A DNA stretch of 37,675 bases from Sulfuricaulis sp049587675 (GTDB lineage Bacteria; Pseudomonadota; Gammaproteobacteria; Acidiferrobacterales; Sulfurifustaceae). The stretch spans positions 1 through 37,675 of the forward strand of contig NZ_JBAVEJ010000088.1 in assembly GCF_049587675.1 (NCBI RefSeq), written 5' to 3'. This document shows, in pieces, positions 32,274 to 37,675 of this stretch (its first letter is position 1; the number at the start of each line of letters is the position of its first letter). The notes beneath the pieces were generated by a model, which did not search any database, was not told where the DNA came from, and was given only the letters and a program-made list of their open reading frames with translations. Position numbers and translations under genes: made by a program.

Positions 32274-32879
32274 CTAGGCCCCGGCAAGCAGTGCCTGGAT
32301 ATCGACCTGGACCGGCCGGGGGGTACCGTCTCCGCGAATGATGGCCTGCAAGTCCTTCAGGGCAGTCTCGAAATCATCGTTGACCACCATGTGGTCGAAT
32401 TCCTGATAGTGGCTCATTTCCGACACCGCTTCGCGCATGCGCCGGGCTATCACTTCCGGCGTGTCCTGGCCGCGGTTGGTCAGACGTTCCTCCAGCACCA
32501 CGCGCGACGGCGGCAGGATGAAAACACTGACCGACTCCGGCATCTTTTCCTTGATGGCGCGCGCGCCCTGCCAGTCGATATCGAGAATGATGTTCTTGCC
32601 CTGGCGCAACAGATTCTCGGTCGCGGCGCGCGATGTGCCGTAGGAATTGCCGAAGACATTGGCATGTTCCAGAAACCGGTCGGCCGCCACCATCTCGTCG
32701 AACTGTTGCTGATTCACGAAATAATAATGCACCCCATGCTGCTCGCCCGGACGCGGCGCGCGCGTCGTGTGCGACACAGAGAACGCCAGATCCGGCAGGC
32801 GCTCGACCAGCGCCTTGGCGAGGCTGGTCTTGCCGGTGCCGGAGGCGGCGGAGAAAATAAAAAGTCTTCCCTTATTCAT
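32274..32879 (-). CDS. gmk: Guanylate kinase
   Basis: The 201-aa enzyme phosphorylates GMP to GDP. The P-loop reads SAASGTGKTSLAKAL near the N-terminus. SHTTRAPRPGEQHGVHYYFV is the GMP-binding segment, and IDWQGARAIKEKMP and LTNRGQDTPEVIARRM follow. The ATG at 32879 is used; a GTG just upstream has no support. No Shine-Dalgarno is evident. It precedes rpoZ and spoT as in E. coli, linking guanine nucleotide supply and ppGpp genes. Confidence 0.96.
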   Translation of the reverse strand: MNKGRLFIFSAASGTGKTSLAKALVERLPDLAFSVSHTTRAPRPGEQHGVHYYFVNQQQFDEMVAADRFLEHANVFGNSYGTSRAATENLLRQGKNIILDIDWQGARAIKEKMPESVSVFILPPSRVVLEERLTNRGQDTPEVIARRMREAVSEMSHYQEFDHMVVNDDFETALKDLQAIIRGDGTPRPVQVDIQALLAGA

Positions 32880-32890
32880 CACAAAAAATA

Positions 32891-32973
32891 GACAGGATTA
32901 ACGGGATTGGTCAGGATTCACAGAATTAAAGATAAATTTGTATTTATAAAATGAATCCTGTTAATTCTGTGAA
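32891..32973. repeat. Inverted-repeat element, ATTAACAGGATT type, copy 2
   Basis: GACAGGATTAACGGGATT starts the left side. TTCACAGAATTAA and TTAATTCTGTGAA (32961-32973) form perfect 13-base inverted arms. It lies between yicC and gmk, and the words match the element at 29369. Confidence 0.7.
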
Positions 32974-32981
32974 ATTTATAG

Positions 32982-33872
32982 TTACTCGATATTCTGGACC
33001 TGCTCGCGCATCTGCTCGATCAGCACCTTGAGTTCCACGGCGACATTGGTCAGGCGCGTGTCGGTGGACTTGGACGACAGCGTGTTGGCCTCGCGGTTGA
33101 GTTCCTGCATCAGGAAATCGAGGCGCCGACCGGCGGGACCGGCCTGGCCAAACACGCGGCGGATTTCGGCGAAGTGCGCCGTGAGCCGGTCGATTTCTTC
33201 GGTTACGTCGGACTTCTGCGCGAACAGGACGATCTCCTGCTCGAGGCGCGCGGGGTCGAGCTGTTGCTTGATTTCTTTCAGACGCGTCTCCAGACGTTCG
33301 CGAAATATCCGCACCGCCTCCGGAATCAGTTCCTTCGCCTTGACCACCAGCTGCTCCATGGCCTGCAAGCGCTGCAACATGAATTCCTGCAGGCGCGCGC
33401 CCTCGCGGGTGCGCGTGGCGGCCAGTTCGTCGAGCGCGGCCGCGAGTGCTTCGAGCGCCGCGGCGCCCAGGCTGTCGACATCCAGAGGCGGAACCTTGAG
33501 CACGCCCGGCCAGCGCAGGATATCGATGGCGCGCAGCGGCGAAAGGTCGGTGTAAAGTCCACGCAGGTGGCCGGCGGAAACCAGCAGCCGCTGCACCTGG
33601 TCCTCGTTGAGCTCGATCGCGCCCGCCGCCGCCTCGCCCGCCTGGAAGCGCAGGGTGCCGTCCACCTTGCCGCGTGCCAGACGCGCATTGATCAGCTCGC
33701 GCACACGCGGTTCGAGCACTCGCAGCTCTTCCGGCAGGCGCAGCGCGATCTCGAGATAGCGGTGGTTGACGGAACGCAGCTCCCAGGTCAGTGCACCCCA
33801 CGGCGTCGCGGCCTCACGGCGGGCGAAGGCGGTCATGCTGGCGGTCGGGGATGGAGATTTGGCGGGGTTCAT
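32982..33872 (-). CDS. yicC: YicC-family endoribonuclease
   Basis: The 296-aa protein starts MNPAKSPSPTASMTAFARRE. The longer frame upstream includes the divergent kinase promoter region and is rejected. The YicC core is clear: WELRSVNHRYLEIALRLPEE, LINARLARGKVDGTLRF and, at the C-terminus, GRRLDFLMQELNREANTLSSK. The family has manganese-dependent RNase activity (DUF1732 at the end). It is divergent from the kinase gene, 151 bases apart, and precedes gmk. Confidence 0.94.
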   Translation of the reverse strand: MNPAKSPSPTASMTAFARREAATPWGALTWELRSVNHRYLEIALRLPEELRVLEPRVRELINARLARGKVDGTLRFQAGEAAAGAIELNEDQVQRLLVSAGHLRGLYTDLSPLRAIDILRWPGVLKVPPLDVDSLGAAALEALAAALDELAATRTREGARLQEFMLQRLQAMEQLVVKAKELIPEAVRIFRERLETRLKEIKQQLDPARLEQEIVLFAQKSDVTEEIDRLTAHFAEIRRVFGQAGPAGRRLDFLMQELNREANTLSSKSTDTRLTNVAVELKVLIEQMREQVQNIE

Positions 33873-33959
33873 GGCAGCGCGGATGGTAAACCGCGGGTTT
33901 GCCGGGAGCAAATCCGGACCGCGGCAGTCCAATTTCCCCGACCCGCGGTTCCGGCCATA

Positions 33960-33965
33960 TATAAT
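33960..33965 (+). promoter_or_regulatory. Possible -10 of the kinase-phosphatase operon
   Basis: TATAAT lies about 58 bases before the kinase ATG, in the only AT-rich part of the divergent yicC-kinase spacer. There is no good -35 at the expected distance, so this is tentative. Confidence 0.4.
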
Positions 33966-34023
33966 CAGAGTTGGAAACACCGAGCGCGGGCCAAGCCCGC
34001 CGGTCAACACCGAACCGGATTTC

Positions 34024-34965
34024 ATGACAAGCACCGAAGCCCTACCCTCTGGCTACCTGCTGCACCAGTACCGCATCTCCAAGATCCTTGGCGGTGGCGG
34101 CTTCAGTATTGTCTATCTGGCGCGCGACACCCGGACGAAACAGCTGGTGGTGATCAAGGAATACATCCCCGGCGAACAGGCCACGCGGCGCGACGGCGAA
34201 AACGTCGAGAGCCTCTCGGTCGACACGGCCACGACCTTCAACACCGGCTTGAAACGCTTTCTCGACGAGGCCAGCGCGCTCTCCAAGATCAACCATCCGA
34301 ACATCGTGCGCGTGATCGACTTCTTCCGCGATAACAACACCGTTTACATGGTGATGAACTACGAACAAGGCAAGGACCTGCGCTGGTACATCAAACGCCA
34401 CGACGGCCGCATGAGCGAAAAATTCATCCGCACCGTCTTCCCGCAACTGCTCGTCGGACTGCGCGAGCTGCACAACCATCGCCTGCTGCATCTCGACATC
34501 AAGCCGGCTAATGTCTATCTGCGACCGGGCGGGTCGCCGTTGCTGCTCGATTTCGGCGCGGCGCAATCGCAGTCCGTGAACGAACGCAGCCGCGGTCCGC
34601 ATACGCTGACGCGCGGCTTCGCGCCGTACGAGCAGCACACGCGCGGACATATCGGTCCATGGACCGATCTTTACGCCTTCGGCGCCACCATGTGGGCGTG
34701 CATGTGCGGCAAGGCGCCGCCACCGGCGCTCAAGCGCGCCGAAAGGGACACTTACAAGCCGGCGGTACGCCAGTTTGCCGGGCGCTATTCGCGCCCGCTG
34801 CTCGAAGCCGTGGACTGGTGCCTGCAGATGGACCAGATCCAGCGTCCGCAGAAAGTGGATGACCTGCTCGATTTCCTCAACAAGGAACCGGCCGAAACGC
34901 CGGAACCGCCGCCGGAATCCTTTCTCGATCGCCTGACCCCGAAGTTCTGGCGCGGACGTAAATGA
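34024..34965 (+). CDS. Eukaryotic-type Ser/Thr protein kinase, HLD (non-RD) type
   Basis: The 313-aa kinase starts MTSTEALPSGYLLHQYRISK. The glycine loop is GGGGFSIVYLA (23-33), the ATP Lys is Lys45 in VVIKEY, and the helix-C Glu is about Glu82. The catalytic loop reads HLDIKPANV (156-164), and DFGAA is at 176-180. The HRD arginine is Leu, so activation by activation-loop phosphorylation is not expected. A normal APE-like segment is RGFAPYEQ. No transmembrane helix or extracellular domain is present. It is followed four bases later by the PP2C gene, forming a kinase-phosphatase pair. Confidence 0.94.
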   Translation: MTSTEALPSGYLLHQYRISKILGGGGFSIVYLARDTRTKQLVVIKEYIPGEQATRRDGENVESLSVDTATTFNTGLKRFLDEASALSKINHPNIVRVIDFFRDNNTVYMVMNYEQGKDLRWYIKRHDGRMSEKFIRTVFPQLLVGLRELHNHRLLHLDIKPANVYLRPGGSPLLLDFGAAQSQSVNERSRGPHTLTRGFAPYEQHTRGHIGPWTDLYAFGATMWACMCGKAPPPALKRAERDTYKPAVRQFAGRYSRPLLEAVDWCLQMDQIQRPQKVDDLLDFLNKEPAETPEPPPESFLDRLTPKFWRGRK

Positions 34966-34969
34966 CGCC

Positions 34970-35926
34970 ATGAAATACCAGATCACGCAATTCAGCCTGC
35001 GCGGCGCGCGGCGCGTCAACGAAGACCGGGTGGGCTACGCCGAACGCGACAACGCCGTGATCATGGCCGTGGCCGATGGCCTCGGCGGACATCGCGGCGG
35101 CGAGGTGGCGGCGGAGATCCTGGTACAAACGCTATTGCATACCTTCCAGACGCTGCGTCATCCGGTCGTGCAGCGCCCCTCGGTGTTCCTCGCGCTCGGC
35201 ATCCTCCAGGCGCATCATGCGATTATCACGCGCGGCCAGGACAGCCAGCCGCCGATCGAGCCACGCACCACCTGTGTCGCCTGCCTGGTGCAGAACGGTT
35301 ATGCCTACTGGGCGCATGTCGGCGACAGCCGCCTGTACCTGTTCCGCCAGAATCGTTTCCTGCTGCGCACGCAGGATCACACGACCATCGAGGAACTGCA
35401 CCAGGGCGGGCTGCTCACCGAGAAGGAAATGCTCGACCATCCGCAGAAAAGCCACCTGCTCAACTGCCTCGGCGCCGCCATCACGCCCACGATCAGCATG
35501 GGCGAAGAGACCTTGCTGCAACCCGGCGATATGCTGCTCGCCTGCACCGACGGCCTGTGGGAAGCGCTCGCGCCCGAGGAGATCGCGCACTACCTCAAGG
35601 CCAAGGCGCTTGATGAGGCGGTGGAGGAAATGCTGTTAGCGGCGCAAAAGAAAAAACAGCAGGCCTGCGACAACGTCAGCGCCGTGTGCCTGCGCTGGGA
35701 GGATGCGATCACCAAAAACCCGCCGCTGCAAGGCAACGCCGTGGCGAATATCAACGAGGCGATGCTGCGCGAAGAAGCCAGGCATCATCTTCCCCATGTT
35801 GCCAAAATGCCGCCGAGAAAATCCACGGTGGCTTCCGAAGAAACCGCGGATGACAAGAACAAACCGCTCGAAAGCCGCATCCAGGAGATCGAGGACTTCC
35901 TCAAGAAGTTCGAGCCCAAGGGCTGA
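34970..35926 (+). CDS. PP2C-family Ser/Thr protein phosphatase
   Basis: The 318-aa protein carries the PP2C metal motifs: RRVNEDRVG (Asp19), MAVADGLGGHRGGEVA (Asp36), WAHVGDSRLYLF, LLACTDGLWEAL and the last ACDNVSAV (Asp-Asn). The extra C-terminal part after about residue 245 is charged, Glu/Lys-rich and probably helical (NKPLESRIQEIEDFLKKFEP). It should reverse phosphorylation by the kinase encoded just upstream. Rph follows 46 bases later. Confidence 0.95.
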   Translation: MKYQITQFSLRGARRVNEDRVGYAERDNAVIMAVADGLGGHRGGEVAAEILVQTLLHTFQTLRHPVVQRPSVFLALGILQAHHAIITRGQDSQPPIEPRTTCVACLVQNGYAYWAHVGDSRLYLFRQNRFLLRTQDHTTIEELHQGGLLTEKEMLDHPQKSHLLNCLGAAITPTISMGEETLLQPGDMLLACTDGLWEALAPEEIAHYLKAKALDEAVEEMLLAAQKKKQQACDNVSAVCLRWEDAITKNPPLQGNAVANINEAMLREEARHHLPHVAKMPPRKSTVASEETADDKNKPLESRIQEIEDFLKKFEPKG

Positions 35927-35972
35927 ACCTGCTAAACTCCGCCGGTCTTTTTACTCCCAAAGCCGAGAATCT

Positions 35973-36689
35973 ATGCGACCCAGCGGACGCCGTCCCGATC
36001 AATTACGCGACATCCGGATCACCCGGAACTACACCAAACACGCCGAAGGCTCGGTGCTGATCGAGTTCGGTGAAACGCGCGTGATCTGCAACGTCAGCGT
36101 CGACGAAAAAGTGCCGAACTTCCTCAAGGGCAAGGGCCAGGGCTGGGTCACGGCGGAATACGGCATGCTGCCTCGTTCCACCGGCAGCCGCATGCACCGC
36201 GAGGCGGCCTCGGGCAAGCAGGGCGGACGCACCATGGAAATCCAGCGCCTGATCGGGCGCGCGCTGCGCTCGGCCGTGAACATGAAGCAACTGGGCGAGC
36301 GCACCTTCACCGTGGACTGCGACGTGATCCAGGCCGACGGCGGCACGCGCACCGCGTCCATCACCGGCGGCTGCGTGGCGCTGGTGGACGCCATCAACCA
36401 TCTGCGTGCGCGCAAGCTGCTCGATGCGAATCCGCTGCAACACCTGGTAGCTTCGGTGTCCACCGGCATCTTCGGTCGCGAAGCGGTGCTGGACCTCGAC
36501 TACGCCGAGGACTCCAACGCCGGGACCGACATGAACTTCGTGATGGACGACGCCGGCGGCTTCATCGAAATCCAGGGCACCGCCGAATCCCAGACTTTCA
36601 GTCTCGAGGAAATGCTGGCGATGACCAAGCTCGCGCAAGCCGGCATCCGCAACCTCATCGACCACCAGAAAAAAGCTTTGGGAATCTAA
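35973..36689 (+). CDS. rph: Ribonuclease PH
   Basis: The 238-aa phosphorolytic exoribonuclease matures tRNA 3' ends. The start is MRPSGRRPDQLRDIRITRNY at 35973; the longer frame upstream overlaps the phosphatase gene and is rejected. Motifs are GETRVICNVSVDEKVPNFLK, GWVTAEYGMLPRSTGSRM, the phosphate site EIQRLIGRALRSAV and DCDVIQADGGTRTASITGG. It is full length. Confidence 0.97.
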   Translation: MRPSGRRPDQLRDIRITRNYTKHAEGSVLIEFGETRVICNVSVDEKVPNFLKGKGQGWVTAEYGMLPRSTGSRMHREAASGKQGGRTMEIQRLIGRALRSAVNMKQLGERTFTVDCDVIQADGGTRTASITGGCVALVDAINHLRARKLLDANPLQHLVASVSTGIFGREAVLDLDYAEDSNAGTDMNFVMDDAGGFIEIQGTAESQTFSLEEMLAMTKLAQAGIRNLIDHQKKALGI

Positions 36690-36713
36690 GAGAACCACTG
36701 ATTAATTTAAAAA

Positions 36714-36852
36714 TGTAGGGTAAGGCGGAGTTTTCGCCAATGTCCAGTGGACATTGGCGCCGCCGAACGGGTGCAACGGGTTTTGTTGCACCCCGGGCTG
36801 CAAGCTCTGCGCACCGATCGACAAAAAAATGGTGCGTGGGACACACCCTACG
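36714..36852. repeat. MITE-like structured element between rph and rdgB
   Basis: The ends are TGTAGGGT (36714) and ACCCTAC (to 36851). Inside are CGCCAATGTCCA and TGGACATTGGCG, inverted arms separated by a single G, and GGGTGCAAC/GTTGCACCC around GGGTTTT. About 139 bases with nested hairpins and no frame of note. It looks like a non-autonomous mobile remnant. Confidence 0.7.
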
Positions 36853-36886
36853 TCGAATATTCAGAGCTTCATCAGTTTTAATCTTT

Positions 36887-36902
36887 TTTTAATCCTGTGA
36901 AA
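36887..36902 (+). repeat. Half copy of the ATTAACAGGATT-type repeat
   Basis: TTTAATCCTGTGAAAT just before rdgB matches the right half of the elements at 29427 and 32954. No left arm is seen. Confidence 0.45.
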
Positions 36903-36916
36903 TTTTCTGCTTCACA

Positions 36917-37519
36917 ATGACCAAACACATTGTTCTAGCATCGAGCAACCCCGGCAAGGTACGCGAGATCAACCAGATGCTCGCGGGCCTGCATCTTTCC
37001 GTGGTTCCGCAATCCGACTTCAAGGTTATGGATGCGGAAGAAACCGGCCTGACTTTCGTCGAAAACGCGCTGCTGAAAGCGCGCAACGCCACGCGCCACA
37101 CCGGCTTGCCCGCGATCGCCGACGATTCCGGCATCGAGGTGGATTATCTCAACGGCGCGCCCGGCATCTATTCCGCGCGCTACGCCGGCAAGAACGCGAG
37201 CGACGAACAGAACCTGCGCAAGCTGCTCGACGATCTCGTCGGCATCCCGGAAGCCGAACGCACTGCGCGTTTCCAGTGCCTGATGGTTTACCTGCGCCAC
37301 GAGTTCGATCCCACGCCCATCATCTGCCAGGGTACGTGGGAAGGACGTCTATTGCTCGAACCGCGCGGCGCGAATGGCTTCGGCTACGATCCGATTTTCT
37401 TCGTGCCGACGCATAACTGTTCCTCGGCCGAGCTGCCGCCGGAAGTAAAAAATAAATTGAGTCATCGGGGGCAGGCATTGAGATTGTTGGTCGCGGCGCT
37501 GGGGCATACACACCTCTGA
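36917..37519 (+). CDS. rdgB: Non-canonical purine NTP pyrophosphatase (XTP/dITPase)
   Basis: The 200-aa enzyme removes dITP/XTP from the nucleotide pool. Motifs are IVLASSNPGKVREI, LTFVENALLKARNA, IADDSGIEVDYLNGAPGIYS (catalytic Asp), ARYAG, GFGYDPIFFVP and LSHRGQAL. It is full length. No ribosome site is visible before the ATG. Confidence 0.96.
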   Translation: MTKHIVLASSNPGKVREINQMLAGLHLSVVPQSDFKVMDAEETGLTFVENALLKARNATRHTGLPAIADDSGIEVDYLNGAPGIYSARYAGKNASDEQNLRKLLDDLVGIPEAERTARFQCLMVYLRHEFDPTPIICQGTWEGRLLLEPRGANGFGYDPIFFVPTHNCSSAELPPEVKNKLSHRGQALRLLVAALGHTHL

Positions 37520-37540
37520 CGTCATTCCTGTATTTGTTGT

Positions 37541-37595
37541 CATGCCCGCGGAGGCGGGGAATCCAGGCGTCGTCCCCGCGAAGGCGGGGACCCAG
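37541..37595. repeat. REP-like palindromic repeats, two units
   Basis: CCCGCGGAGGCGGGGAATCC and then CCCCGCGAAGGCGGGGACCC are two GC-rich hairpin units in tandem, each followed by AG. This CCCCGCGAAGGCGGGG pattern is a very common intergenic repeat of proteobacteria. It lies just downstream of rdgB. Confidence 0.8.
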
Positions 37596-37608
37596 GCCTT
37601 GAATGGTA

Positions 37609-37629
37609 TCGCGCGCCTTGCGCGCGATC
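37609..37629. repeat. GC-rich hairpin downstream of rdgB
   Basis: ATCGCGCGC, CTT, GCGCGCGAT is a perfect 9-bp inverted repeat. No T-run follows, so I do not call it a terminator. Confidence 0.55.
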
Positions 37630-37675
37630 TCAACAGCTTATTGCGGGTGGCTCCGCCCCTGCACCCTGGGTTACC

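Overview
The window is a GC-rich chromosomal segment from a gammaproteobacterium. The gene orders gmk-rpoZ-spoT-(ridA)-recG, ubiC-ubiA and yicC/rph/rdgB, together with xthA, prlC and srkA, are typical of that class. The split glycine dehydrogenase (a separate gcvPA) and the siderophore-free inorganic iron locus fit an environmental, possibly chemolithotrophic lineage better than an enteric one; that placement is inference. I see no rRNA, tRNA, CRISPR array, complete prophage or complete IS element.

Layout. (1) 202-4081, minus strand: glycine cleavage operon gcvT-gcvH-gcvPA followed directly by tpx. It is preceded by a tandem glycine riboswitch with an intrinsic terminator and a good sigma70 promoter. 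(2) 4151-14431, minus strand: iron acquisition superlocus. In transcription order it has a cupredoxin, an FTR1 permease, an outer-membrane barrel, a P19/FtrA-type protein, an OprB-like porin, a 75-aa Cys/His-rich protein, a second cupredoxin, an FtrD-like polyferredoxin, FbpA, FbpB and a secreted unknown. Two Fur-box-like palindromes, one overlapping a promoter, precede it. (3) 14505-19597, minus strand: apbE, xthA, a DUF4124-glutaredoxin protein, an SH3 membrane protein and oligopeptidase A. (4) 19625-22278: srkA and a gamma-carbonic anhydrase, then three small DNA-binding proteins in an arrangement like the c/ner switch of Mu-type phages. (5) 22382-26415, minus strand: aroE, a CaCA antiporter, a glutathione transferase, ubiA and ubiC. 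(6) 26722-33872, minus strand: recG, ridA, spoT, rpoZ, gmk and yicC. (7) 34024-37519, plus strand: a Ser/Thr kinase, a PP2C phosphatase, rph and rdgB.

How the genes may work together. Region 2 looks like a complete route for inorganic iron without TonB or siderophores: outer-membrane porin/barrel, periplasmic P19 and cupredoxins, FTR1 in the inner membrane with the polyferredoxin supplying or removing electrons, plus a ferric FbpA/FbpB branch whose ATPase is not here. This is the most interesting part of the window. It holds a conserved-looking small cytoplasmic Cys/His protein that I cannot assign, two cupredoxins lacking the type-1 copper ligands, and a neighbouring ApbE-like flavin transferase whose usual metal ligands are changed.

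A second theme is intergenic repeats. Several unrelated inverted-repeat families sit between genes. Two of them appear to have been captured by coding sequences, giving the porin an extended N-terminus and RidA a basic C-terminal tail. A third theme is possible leaderless transcription of prlC, srkA and the carbonic anhydrase.
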